From Liquidambar formosana (Eukaryota; Streptophyta; Magnoliopsida; Saxifragales; Altingiaceae): DNA of 64,000 nt. The notes under the pieces were generated by a model that did not search any database, had not been told where the DNA came from, and was given only the letters and a program-made list of their open reading frames with translations. Positions 11,953-21,849 of the stretch are shown piece by piece. The position numbers and the translations under genes were made by a program. The DNA is taken from assembly GCA_039720395.1 (NCBI GenBank), contig CM077829.1:23205955-23269954 (forward strand). Reading direction: 5' to 3'. Within the stretch, counting starts at the first letter, position 1, and each line of letters opens with the position of its first letter.

Positions 11953-12010
11953 TGATCGTACGTGCATGGTATATGCACGTACGTGCATATCCCATGCACG
12001 TACGTGCATG
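11953..12010. promoter_or_regulatory. Triple GCACGTACGTGC module in Tat-1 U3 (3' LTR)
   Basis: Three consecutive units of about 21 bp, each centred on CGTACG: ATCGTACGTGCAT, ATGCACGTACGTGCAT and ATGCACGTACGTGCAT. The same triple, in the same order and with nearly the same spacers, recurs in the PMD-2 intron (17528-17590). The 5' LTR has only one unit here (53946-53965). Confidence 0.88.
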
Positions 12011-12154
12011 GGGTATCAAATTGTCATCCCAGGCCTGCTATGTCCTCGTGAGTCCTTCGGGCGTGCTTGCGATGGTCCGTTGGCTACTGCCCTTCATCAT
12101 CGGGTCTTAGAAAGTGGCTTGAGGTGTCAAGTGGTACAAAATGGGGTGTTAACA

Positions 12155-12175
12155 GTTTGCCCCTTCTTTTGATTT
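12155..12175 (-). promoter_or_regulatory. Tat-1 polypurine tract
   Basis: The minus strand reads CAAAAGAAGGGGCAAAC immediately before the 3' LTR, the expected place for the plus-strand primer. Confidence 0.75.
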
Positions 12176-12417
12176 TGCTCGTGCAATGAACAAAATTAAA
12201 AGACCTGGAAACACTCATTTTGGACCAATTGGCTCATGCAAACCTTAAATGATACAAATGCATGTATGAAAGGTCGGATCGGGGGAAGTTCCCTACTTCC
12301 TACGTACCTCTTAACGAGGATCAGACCTACCGTAGTTCATAGTGTATGGTGATACCTTTCCGGGGCAATCGGAAGGTAATGCGTGGCTTCCGAGGAATCC
12401 AGCATTTTGAAATTTGC

Positions 12418-13378
12418 GGGGTAAATTCCAATTAAATCCGGGTTGATTTAATTCCGAATTGAAATTCGCGGAGTGAATTCCAATTAAATCAAGGTTGATG
12501 GGATTTCGAATTAAAATTCGCGGGGTGAATTCTAATTAAATCCGAGTTGATTTAATTCCGAATTGAAATTCGCAGGGTGAATTCCAATTAAATCTGGGTT
12601 GACTTAATTCCGAATTGAAATTCGCGGAGTGAATTCCAATTAAGTCCTGGTTGATTAAATTCCGAATTGAAATTCGCGGGGTGAATTCCAATTAAATCCG
12701 GGTTGATTTAATTCCGAATTGAAATTCGCGGAGTGAATTCTAATTAAATCCGGGTTGATTAGATTTCGAATTCGCGGGGTGAATTCCAATTAAATCCAGA
12801 TTGATTAAGCTTCGAAATTGAAATGCGCGAGGTGAATTCCAATTAAATCCAGATTGATTAAGTTCCGAATTGAAATTCGCGGAGTAAATTCCAATTAAAT
12901 CCGGGTTGATTAGATTTCGAATTCGCGGGGTGAATTCCAATTAAATCCAGATTGATTAAGTTTCGAATTGAAATTCGCGGGGTGAATTCCAATTAAATCC
13001 GGGTTGATTTAATTCCGAATTGAAATTCGCGGGGTGATTTCCAATTAAATCCAGGTTGATTAAATTTCGAATGGAAATTCGCGGGGTGAATTCCAATTAA
13101 ATCCGGGTTGATTAAATTTCGAATGGAAATTCGCGGGGTGAATTCCAATTAAATCCGGGTTGATTTAATTCCGAATTGAAATTCGCGGGGTGAATTCCAA
13201 TTAAATCCGGGTTGATTAAATTTCGAATGGAAATTCACGGGGTGAATTCCAATTAAGTCCGGGTTGATTCAATTCCGAATTGAAATTCGCGGGGTGAATT
13301 CCAATTAAATCCGGGTTGATTAAATTTCGAATGGAAATTCGCGGGGTGATTTCCAATTAAATCCAGGTTGATTAAGGG
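12418..13378. repeat. 52-bp tandem repeat array
   Basis: About 18 full units plus a partial one. Most are 52 bp, two are shortened to 46 bp and one is 53 bp. Each unit carries a GAATTC, an AATTAAATC and a GAAATTCGC segment. Variants (GATTTAATTCC, GATTAAATTTCG, GATTAGATTTCG) alternate, suggesting higher-order duplication. It lies between the 3' LTR and the PMD genes. In Tat-lineage elements this 3' untranslated region is known to hold variable tandem repeats. The 245 bp between the polypurine tract and the array show no recognisable feature. Confidence 0.95.
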
Positions 13379-13450
13379 GGTATTTTAAAACGAGTTTGGA
13401 TTGGTTGATTACCGAGTCGAACCGCAAATAAATCGGCAATTGAAGTCCAT

Positions 13451-13506
13451 GATCGCACGTGCCTCGGTCACGCTCGCACGATCAGGCCCTATGCACGTAC
13501 GTGCAT
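13451..13506 (+). promoter_or_regulatory. CACGTACGTG-type cluster upstream of PMD-1
   Basis: It contains ATGATCGCACGTGCC, CGCTCGCACGATCA and a perfect ATGCACGTACGTGCAT (13491-13506). The cluster ends about 90 bp upstream of a TATA box (13597-13602), the same arrangement as at PMD-2 and in the LTR. Confidence 0.75.
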
Positions 13507-13596
13507 CCGGTTTTCATGGGTATTCAAAGAGACTCCCCCAAACGGCGTCGTTTCCAATGCATGGTTATGGGGCAGTTCAAAAGGCGCGAAAACGCC

Positions 13597-13602
13597 TATA
13601 AA
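13597..13602 (+). promoter_or_regulatory. TATA box of PMD-1
   Basis: TATAAA in a GC-rich setting, about 105 bp upstream of the proposed start codon at 13706. Confidence 0.55.
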
Positions 13603-13705
13603 CTCGCACCCACGCCCCATAATCCTCACGTACACTCCTACAAACCAAGAGACCTTACATCTCCTATCCTCACCTCCTGCTCCTCGATCTCATTCGAGCC
13701 TACTC

Positions 13706-16341
13706 ATGGCGCCCAAACGTCAGCGCACATCGACGAAGGTGAGCACATCAGGTGCCGCACCGGCGAGGGCCCGCGATTCAGAGGTGGCGCCCCTAGCCTC
13801 GCCTCCGACGCAGTGAGGGTAGCATTCTCCTTCGTCCCATCGAGCACGCCTCCCATCTTGCCGCGTTAGGCCGAGTAAGTGTTTATTTCCGCAATGTTTA
13901 TTTCATTTTCGGCTACCGAGACGAAACCTTGACTTTGGGTTATCATGAAAACAAATGTGAAGGGGTAAAATCTGGGGATTTGGTGGGATGTTACCGAAAT
14001 GGAAGAAGAACTGGAAAAAACCCAGCTAAAGGCACGTACGTACGTACCAAATGCGCGTACGTGCGTCGTATGCGTGCGCACGTGTCTTTATCCAGACTTA
14101 ACCCACCTTCTTCCAATCAATCGTGGAATAGGACACATTCGAGCATCTTCGAGGCTCGAAAAGGACGGGAGGGGGTTGGAATCTCATGGGTTTGTGCAGG
14201 CGTAACTGGAAACACAAGAGGCAACAACCGGATGCACGTACGTGCTTGCCTGATGCACGTACGTGCATATGGCATGCACGTACGTGCTTGGACCCTTTTG
14301 TTTTTTTTTTTTTTTTTTTTTTTTTTTTTGTGTGAACGTGGGTGGGATCCAAAAAGAAGAAAAAAAATGGTCATAGGCACGTACGTGCCTTCCTGATGCA
14401 CGTACGTGCTTAAGGCATGTACGTACGTGCCTGCTATTTCTTCCTCCTTATTTTCAGATTTTTTCCTTTTATTCTGCTGTAAATATACATACCTGTGCTG
14501 TGCTTACCTGGTTTCCCCTTGTGCAACAGTTGCCCAAGCTGCCCGTTACCCGTGGAGGCGTGGCGAATGCGAAGGCGTGGTGGGCTCATCTCACAGCGGA
14601 GACGAAGGCCCTAGTCATCGGTGCTGGTTTTGGGACGGTGATCTCAGGACTGGTGGATGACAGCGACTGGGCTTTCGTTCACTGCATGGCTGAGAGGTGG
14701 TGGGACACCACTCATACTTTCCATATCGCCGGCCGGGAGCTGACCTTGACCCCCTACGACTTCTACCGCCTCACCGGCTTGCGTATGGATGGCCTTCCAC
14801 TTCCTTTCGACCATGAGGAGAGCGAGAGGGAGAGACTTTCCCATGATCTTTTGGGGATTGAGTATGACAGCGCCTCCATCTTTATCTTGGACATCTATGA
14901 CTGTATGTCCACCCAGGGACAGGGTACAGCCGCCCAGCGGATCCGGATGGCGCGCGGGTATTTGCTGTTTCTGATAGGGGGCTATCTAGTCCCGAATGCT
15001 GCTCAGACAGTCCCTTTTGGCTGGTTGCTGGCCTTAAGGGACTTAGGGAGGGCCCGCGAGTTTAGCTGGGGGGCGGCGGTGTACGGCCACGTGATCTCGG
15101 CTATGGACTCGCTGAGTCGGATGGCTGTCCAGTCCATGGTTAGCCACTGGCGGGTCTGGGCAGTATATATCCCTTCCTTTTCCTCCTCTTTTGTTTCTTT
15201 TCTCTTTTTCCTTAACTGTCATTCCATGTTGGCTTCTTATCACACCTACTTGTGCAGCTTTGGGCAGGTCGGTACTTCCAGCGCAGATCCGGATTCCCCC
15301 GTCGACAAGCACGACTATTGGAGCTCTCCGTCGCTTCCTGGATGAGCTGACCGTTGATCGGGTAAGTCCTATTTTACTTTAATGGCACGGTTGGTAGCAT
15401 TATACTCCTGTATTCACCCTATTATTGCTTTTCCACAGATCATCCCGTGCCCCTGGGAGGGCACCCCTGCACGCGCCCCTGCTGAGTGGGATGCTGCTGC
15501 CTTGACGCTCTCCACCCTATCCATGGTGTTCGAGTGCCCTGGGGTCCGTTCCTTCTATCTTGCGGAGAGGGTGGTATGGCATATTGCTGATGTGGGTACA
15601 GGTGGTCCTCCGGTCCCAGTAGATCCTCCCCGTTTTGTCGCTATCCCTGCTGAGGTGACATCGAGTGACCTGGCTGCCTGGCGGGCCATGATCCCTTATA
15701 CGGATCGCCTATCTGCCGAGGAGATCGACTATGCCTCCTTTGCGCGGGAGCAGTTGATGGGCAGCATCTTTGTTGCGCCGGTATGTATACCCTTTCCTGA
15801 GTCTTGTTAATTTCCCTCTCTGCTTTCTTTTTTAACACCTGTGCTTGACTTCTTTCCACAGGCTGCGCCTGCTGGGCTGGCCCCCATCATGCCGGGGTGG
15901 AGCGTGCCTTTCCATGTCACACCTGATTTAGCCATGGAGGAGGATATCCCCAGGCTGAACAGGTGCATTGGGTACCCGATGGCTGAGGGTACTAGGCCGG
16001 TGAGTTTCCAAGTTCCTGCATTTGTTAGTTTTCACGCATATATACAAGTAAAGCATGCATGTCCTAACGATTGCCCCTTGCTTTTCTACTCGCAGCTCAC
16101 TCGTGAGGAGTCCTCGACACTTTTGCGGATGGTGGGGAGCCTGAAGGTCATGGTCACGTCTCTCTCTCGCAGGTTAGTGATTGCGGAGCAGGCTCCTGCT
16201 GGGGAGGACTGGGACGGCTTCGGGGCTGACGAGGATGACGGCGATGGTGATGACGGCGACGGTGGTGATGGTGGTGATGATGGTGGTGACGACAGCCCGC
16301 CAGCTTCTCCTGCCCAGACACCTTTATATGTTCCGCGTTGA
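13706..16341 (+). CDS. PMD-1: plant-mobile-domain-like protein, 6 exons
   Basis: The proposed exons are 13706-13738, 14530-15162, 15287-15361, 15439-15780, 15862-15999 and 16096-16341, giving about 488 residues. All introns are phase 0 with GT/AG ends; exon 1 and the exon 2/3 junction are the least certain. The protein starts MAPKRQR. It has the PMD pattern: a TFHIAGRELTLTPYDFYRLTGL stretch (split here as TFHIAGRELTLT and PYDFYRLTGL), two WW/W-rich motifs, and later a LRRFLDELTVDR / IIPCPWE segment. The C-terminus is an Asp/Gly-rich acidic run ending in Pro/Ser. PMD proteins (MAIN and MAIL1 in Arabidopsis) are nuclear and act in genome stability and transposon silencing; PMDs also occur in Mutator-like and gypsy elements. 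The gene lies antisense to its retrotransposon, behind its own TATA box. Its function is unknown. Confidence 0.78.
14031..14086. repeat. Palindrome cluster a in PMD-1 intron 1
   Basis: GGCACGTACGTACGTACC, ATGCGCGTACGTGCG and TGCGTGCGCACGTG: diverged members of the GCACGTACGTGC set, about 21 bp apart. Confidence 0.8.
14232..14290. repeat. Palindrome cluster b in PMD-1 intron 1
   Basis: Three perfect ATGCACGTACGTGC units at about 21-bp spacing, followed directly by a roughly 30-base poly-T tract (14300-14329). Confidence 0.88.
14376..14432. repeat. Palindrome cluster c in PMD-1 intron 1
   Basis: Three units: AGGCACGTACGTGCCT (a perfect 16-bp palindrome), ATGCACGTACGTGCT and ATGTACGTACGTGCC. 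It ends about 100 bp before the exon 2 acceptor at 14529. Confidence 0.88.
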
Positions 16342-16667
16342 TGTATTCGTTTTGGACATTTGGGGATACTTGTTTATTTGTTTATTATTATTATTATTAT
16401 TTTTTTTTTTTGGACATGTACTCATTTCTCCTTCCCTTTCTGTATATTTGGACATGACTGTTACTTCTGTGATATATCAAACATGGCTTATTTTTCTATT
16501 TTCCCCTTTATCGTATGCCGCTATATTCACCATTTTCCTTTTTCCATTGCGCTAGGATAAATAGCAAGCCGTTTAATACAGGGAGATCATCCCAGTAGGC
16601 TTCACACGACAGCAACAAGACCGTAAAATCAAGAAAAGGGGATGAAAACACGCGAAAAGGGGTCTGG
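16342..16667. other. Spacer between PMD-1 and PMD-2
   Basis: The spacer is AT-rich with an ATT microsatellite and T-run near 16385-16411. It presumably holds the 3' UTR of PMD-1. No ORF or other feature is supported. Confidence 0.6.
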
Positions 16668-16745
16668 GCACGTACGTGCATAGGCCATGCTCGTACGTGC
16701 ACAGTCCATGCTCGTACGTGCATGGCTTATGCTCGTACGATCATG
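16668..16745 (+). promoter_or_regulatory. Four-unit CACGTACGTG module upstream of PMD-2
   Basis: GGCACGTACGTGCAT, ATGCTCGTACGTGCA, ATGCTCGTACGTGCAT and ATGCTCGTACGATCAT at about 20-bp spacing. The module ends about 55 bp before a TATA-like sequence (16799-16804) and about 100 bp before the PMD-2 start codon. Confidence 0.85.
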
Positions 16746-16798
16746 GGTCCGTCTCTTTCCTTTTTCTCGCACTTCGTCGATTTGGCAACTTTTTCTGC

Positions 16799-16804
16799 AT
16801 AAAA
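16799..16804 (+). promoter_or_regulatory. TATA-like box of PMD-2
   Basis: ATAAAA in GCATAAAACG, about 40 bp before the ATG at 16844. This gives a short leader; assignment is by position. Confidence 0.45.
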
Positions 16805-16843
16805 CGAGCCCCCTTCTTCGTTCTTCTTCACTGAAACCCTACG

Positions 16844-18164
16844 ATGGAAGACCCTAAGTTTGTCAAAGACATAAAACGATGGCTCTTGTCCTTTGATAAC
16901 CGAGCTCGGGATGATTTCAAAGAAGCTTTTGGCCTCCCATGCTTGTTTGACTACTGTCGGGTGAAAATCAACTACACCTTCCTTCTTGTTGCTTCAGAAT
17001 ATTGGAAACCAACCCGCCATGTCTTCCGATTCAATCTGAATGAGTTGTGCCCCACACTTGAAGATTTTGGCGATATCATAGGGCGGACTAGCTTCAACGG
17101 TTTGCTCCTTCCCCCGGTTGACAAGGTCCCTGCTGCCGAGGTGGCCCAGTTCCTAGGCCTTTCTGTGCGACTGGTGCAAGGGTGGACTTCGAGTTTCAAG
17201 GTGGACGTGGCGAAACTCGCCGAATACTTCGTGTCCCATCCTATGCTTCCCGCTGGCCAGGCTCGGGTCTATTACCTGCACGCGGCATGCTTCTGTGCTC
17301 TTGCCGCCCTCTTTTTCAGAGATGAGTCATCGAGTCTGGAGACTTTTATTGTGCGCATGACCCCGGAGATCAAGGATTTCAACCCTAGCATGGTCGTCTT
17401 GGCAGATACTCTGAACGGGCTCGATCGCGTGGCGCGGAGCGACAGTTTCTCCTTTGGCGGCAGCCCCCTCCTTCTACAGGTTTCTCTCTCTTCTTCTTTT
17501 ATTTTCTCGGATTTTTTTTTTTTTATGCCATGATCGTACGTGCATGGTATATGCACGTACGTGCATATCCCATATACGTACGTGCATGGTCTGTTGACCC
17601 TTCTATTTTTACTCTTTTGTGATGCAGATTTGGCTGTTCGAACGCCTAAAACTGGTCGAAGACCCTGCCATGAGTATCTGGACATATCACCCGCAGCACT
17701 ACCGTTACAGGAAGGTCACCAAACCTTTCCCAAACGTCGAGCAAGCCCGGGATTTGCTAGAATCCATATCCTGTCACAACATTCGCTGGCTCTGTCCTTG
17801 GTGGAGGACCTCTTATGCTGTTCGAAATCTGATCCTTCCTCACAGCGTCATGCTGATTGGTCTTAAGGAGGTTTCTTTCTATTCCCCCATACGCATCCGC
17901 CGTCAGCAAGGGCTACGCCAGGATCCGATCAAATGGGGTCATCTTGGTTACACCTGCCCCTGGAAACCCAACCATGTGGATCGTGTGGAGAATGACTGGT
18001 ATAGCAAGGCAATGTATTGGGCCGTCACCCCCTCTGAAGTGATTAGCCCCCCTGGGTCCTACTATAACTGGCTGTTTACTGACATGGAGAGAGAGGAAAA
18101 GGAAGAAGAAGAACACAAGAGGAAAAGGGAAACAGAGGTCGAAACAGAGACGAGGAAGAAGTGA
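16844..18164 (+). CDS. PMD-2: plant-mobile-domain-like (DUF7745-type) protein, 2 exons
   Basis: Exon 1 (16844-17479) and exon 2 (17628-18164) join in phase 0 with clean CAG|GT and GCAG|A borders, giving about 390 residues. Exon 1 starts MEDPKFVKDIKRW and contains the diagnostic FRFNLNELCPTLEDFGDIIG block, which matches the 'F.F....L.PTLEEY..LLG' pattern of this PMD relative. Exon 2 opens IWLFERLKLVED (W-x-x-E, as in PMD 'LQIWLYERL'), continues with WTYHPQHYRYRK, and ends in a Glu/Lys/Arg-rich tail. It is antisense to the retrotransposon and convergent with pol, whose stop lies 171 bp away. It has its own promoter module and a polyadenylation signal (18275-18280). The subfamily name is from pattern memory; the biochemical role is unknown, and regulation of silencing is only an inference. 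Confidence 0.8.
17528..17590. repeat. Triple GCACGTACGTGC module in PMD-2 intron
   Basis: It has the order ATGATCGTACGTGCATGG, TATATGCACGTACGTGCATATCCC, CATATACGTACGTGCATGG. This matches the LTR U3 triple at 11953-12010 almost base for base, including the spacers, so one is a copy of the other. Confidence 0.9.
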
Positions 18165-18274
18165 ACTTGACTATCCCCCGTACCCCTATCAACCATTGTA
18201 CCCATGCACTTGCTTTTAATCCCTTATGAGTTAATGAATAAGCATCAGAAAGATGTAATGATTTTCCCCAATCA

Positions 18275-18280
18275 ATAAAA
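18275..18280 (+). terminator. Polyadenylation signal of PMD-2
   Basis: AATAAA, 110 bp after the PMD-2 stop codon and about 55 bp before the convergent pol stop codon. Confidence 0.55.
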
Positions 18281-18335
18281 AACTATTATCATTAATTTGA
18301 GCACTTAGTACTTTGCCAAATTGTCACTACTCTGC

Positions 18336-21300
18336 CTACACATAATATTTACGGAGTCTGTCCATATTCACCGGATTCACCAACTCGTTCCCGTCACCAT
18401 CCATTAACTTGACCGCACCACCCGGGTAAATTGTCTTGATGACGTAGGGCCCCACCCAATTAGGCTTGAATTTCCCTCGAGGATCGAACACAGGCGCTCT
18501 AAATTCTTTAAGAACCAAGTCCCCTTCCTTCAGGTTCCGTGGCCTGACCCTTTTATTGAAAGCCCGGGCTATTCGTCGTTGATAACCTTGCACATGGTAC
18601 AATGCTTTGAGCCTTCTTTCTTCCAATAGTGCCAGCTGTTCATATCGCCCTTTCGCCTATTCTACCTCCGGAATCTGACTTTCCAACGCAACTCTAAGGG
18701 ACTGCACTTCCAGCTCTACGGGTAACATAGCTTCCATTCCGTATACCAATGAATAGGGTGTAGCGCCTGTGGAAGTTCTCACGGACGTCCGATATCCCCA
18801 TAATGCATAAGGAAGCTTATCCACCCAATCCTTGTAGGTTACTGCCGTTTTACTGAGGATGGTTTTGACGTTCTTGTTGGCAGCCTCCACAGCTCCATTA
18901 GTCTGGGCCCTGTAGGGTGAAGATTTGTGATGCTGGATACCGAATTTTGTGAATAACTTATTGACCTCATCTTCAAAATGCGTTCCGTTATCTGAAATAA
19001 TCTCATGGGGTACTCCATACCGGCAGATTATGTTGGTTTCGACGAACTTGGCCACATGTTTTGATTTCAACTCTACATATGCTGCTGCTTCTACCCATTT
19101 GGTAAAATAATCAATTGCTACCAGGATATATTTATACCCACCAGTTGCAGATGGCTTAATCTCTCCGATGATGTCTATTCCCCATACTGAAAATGGCCAG
19201 GGAGATGCTAGTTGATGCAACTCCACCGGCGGCATGTAGTTTGCACTGGCGTACACTTGGCATTGATGGCACTTTCTGACGTACTGCACGCAGTCAGTTT
19301 CCATAGTTGTCCAGTAATACCCCAACCTTAGCAGCTTTTTGACCAACATCCTCCCATTCATGTGTGACCCACACTCCCCTTCATGCACCTCCCTCATGAG
19401 TGTTTCTCCCATGCGGCGATCTACGCAAAGAAGGTGTATCCCATCATAGGACCTTTTGAATAATTTCCCTCCGCAAATGATAAACTGCGTGGCGAACAGC
19501 CTTAATGCCCTACGATCCTTCTTATTGGCATTTTCCGGGTACTCTCCTTTTTCCAAGAGGTTCCAAACGTCAAAGTACCAAGGGTGCCCATCATCTGGCT
19601 CTTCGTCAATTACCAAAATCCCTTCTTCATGTGCGGGTCTAAACTTCTGTTGGACGGTCAATGGCTCTATCTGGGTTCCAGCGGGCATTTGAATCATAGA
19701 AGCCAAGGTAGCCAAGGCGTCGGCGAATTGGTTGTGAGCTCGGGGTAAGGGTGTGAAGGTTATTTTCTGGAATTTCTGGGTCAGTTTCTCTAGGTAGCCT
19801 TGGTAAGGCTTCAGGTGTTCTTCTCGGGTTCTCCATATCCTCTGTACTTGAGATATCACTAAGGCTGAATCCCCATATACCTCCACTTCTTCGACTCCCA
19901 ATGCCAACAAGGCTTCTAGTCCAGCGACACATGCCTCATATTCTGCTGTGTTATTGGAGTTCTGAAAGTTCAACTTTATTGACAGCGGCATGTGAGAACC
20001 ATCAGGAGCTATTAGCAAAACCCCTACCCCATCTCCATACTGGTTCGAAGCCCCATCGAAATACATCTTCCACGCCTCATCACACTCGACAACTAGAAGG
20101 TTCTCGTCGGGAAATTCATCGTTAAGTCCATATCCCAGGATTGGGTGTTCGGCGCAGTATTCGGCAACGGCCCCTCCTTTAATAGACTTTTGTGTCACAT
20201 ATACAAGTTCAAATTCTGCCAATAAAATCAACCACCGAGATAGATGACCATTCAAAGCCGGTTTCTCAAACAAGTATTTAAGCGGATCCATTCTTGCCAC
20301 TATCCACACCTCGAAATTTAACAGAATGTGCCTCAGCTTCTGCACAGCCCAAACCAAAGCGAAGCAGGACTTCTCTATTGCATTGTACTTCGCCTCGTAA
20401 CCTTGTAGCTTCTTACTTAGGTAATAGATCGCATGTTCAATACCACGATCATCCTCTTGCGCCAACATGCTTCCTAAAGCTTCCTCAAAGATGGACAGGT
20501 AGAGTAACAAAGGTTTACCAGGGCGTGGAGGAACCAATACCGGGGGATTCAGGAGATATCTTTTGATGGCTTCGAAAGCTTGTTGACATCGCTCATTCCA
20601 TTCCTTAGGTTCTCCTTTCCTAAGCAGTTTGAAAATGGGCTCACAGGTGGGGGTTAACTTGGCTATGAAACGGCTAATGTACTGTAATCGCCCCAGAAAC
20701 CCCCTAATCTCCTTCTCTGTTTTCGGTGATGGCATTTCCAAAATCGCTTTGACCTTCGTTGGATCTACTTCGATGCCCCTGCTACTTATAATGTATCCCA
20801 ACAACTTCCCTGACGTAACCCCGAATGTGCACTTCTGCGGATTCAAACTTAGACTGTACTCCCGAATTCGTCCAAAGAACTTCCTTAGATTCTCTAAATG
20901 CCCTTCTCGAGTTTCTGCCTTAACAATCATATCATCGACATACACCTCTACCTCCTGATGCATCATATCGTGGAGTAGCGTGGTAGCCATCCTCTGATAT
21001 GTAGCTCCGGCGTTTTTAAGCCCAAATGGCATTACCGTGTAACAATATGTCCCCCACCCCGTTGTGAAGGTGGTCTTAGTCATATCTGCCGGCGCCATCC
21101 GTATCTGGTTATATCCCGAGAACCCATCCATGAACGACATTAGAGCGCTCCCTGCTATGTTATCCACCAATACATCGATGTGAGGTAGGGGGAAGTCATC
21201 CTTAGGGCAAGCCTTGTTAAGATCCCTATAGTCAATGCACACCCGCACCTTTCCATCCTTCTTTGGTACCGGCACGATGTTGGCTATCCAATCCGCCTGA

Positions 21301-21849
21301 TCTACCGTCTTGATAAACCCCACTTTTAATAACTTAGTCACATCTTCCTTAACCTTCAACGACCATTCTGGTGCCATTCTTCTTAGTTTTTGTTTGACTG
21401 GCCTTGCTCCCTCCCTAATAGGAATGTGATGTTGTGCTATAGCGGGGTCGATTCCAGGCATGTCCTCATAAGACCAAGCAAACACATCAGAAAACTCCTG
21501 CAGCAAAGCTGTAAGATCTGTACGTTCTTGCATGGACAGAGTAGAGCCAATTTGAATTTCCTTGATTTTCTCATCAGTGCTTATATTAATAATGATAGTT
21601 TCTTCCTTAATAGGTTCAATTTTCACATCTTGATTTTTATTAATTAGCTCATCTGGGTCTAAAAGATCGTGCATTTGTGCAATTTGATTGTTAGGGGACA
21701 CAGCAGAGTAAGCAGAATCAAATTTCTTTGAATTATTGGAAATTACATCAGTGGACAACTTAAACCCATACCCCGACCCGGATTCAGACTTAGACCCAAC
21801 TCTAGACTTCTCCTGAGTAGGCTTATTAATTGCCTTTCCACCATATGTG
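18336..21849 (-). CDS. pol: Tat-1 pol: RT, RNase H, archaeal-type RNase H, integrase (one nonsense codon)
   Basis: A single reading frame runs from the Copia-1 junction (21849) to a stop at 18336-18338, broken only by an in-frame TAG at 18657-18659 in the integrase C-terminal region. In order it shows the RT (PVPKKDGKVRVCIDYRDLNK, catalytic YVDDMIVKA), a first RNase H (LLLYLS...YYLSKKL), a second RNase H of the archaeal type (YFDGASN, NNTAEYEAC, GDSALV), the integrase zinc finger (HEGECGSH and CHQCQ), the catalytic core (WGIDIIGEI, ISDNGTHFED, Glu in NGAVEAANK) and a basic C-terminal domain (WVGPYVIKTIYPGGAVKL). Its upstream part continues in the same frame at 31542-32094 and then 49630-50471 once the two Copia elements are removed. 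It reverse-transcribes and integrates the element. All catalytic residues I can see are intact; the nonsense codon and the insertions disable this copy. Confidence 0.93.

Larger units (their letters stand above)
10757..12154 (-). repeat. Tat-1 3' LTR
   Basis: This 1,398 bp LTR begins (plus strand) TGTGAGCGCC and ends GTTAACA. The minus-strand TATA box is at 11813-11820, giving a U3 of about 340 bp and a long R-U5. Palindromic GCACGTACGTGC modules occur in U3 (11953-12010, three units) and in R-U5 (11204-11262). The 97-aa and 62-aa ORFs recur in the other LTR only because the LTRs are copies. Confidence 0.93.

Noticed and set aside
13459..13869. 136-codon ORF upstream of PMD-1
   Set aside because: It runs through the palindrome cluster, TATA box and PMD-1 start in another frame, with no recognisable domain.
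14031..14432. CRISPR-like regularly spaced palindromes
   Set aside because: The spacers are about 6-9 bp, there are no cas genes, and the DNA is plant nuclear.
14500..15345. A single 281-codon ORF as the PMD-1 gene
   Set aside because: It starts inside intron 1 before a clear acceptor at 14529 and runs past a GT donor at 15163 into intron sequence. The six-exon model explains the PMD motifs better.
18336..18626. Separate 96-codon gene downstream of pol
   Set aside because: It is the integrase C-terminus in the same frame as pol, cut off only by the TAG at 18657-18659.
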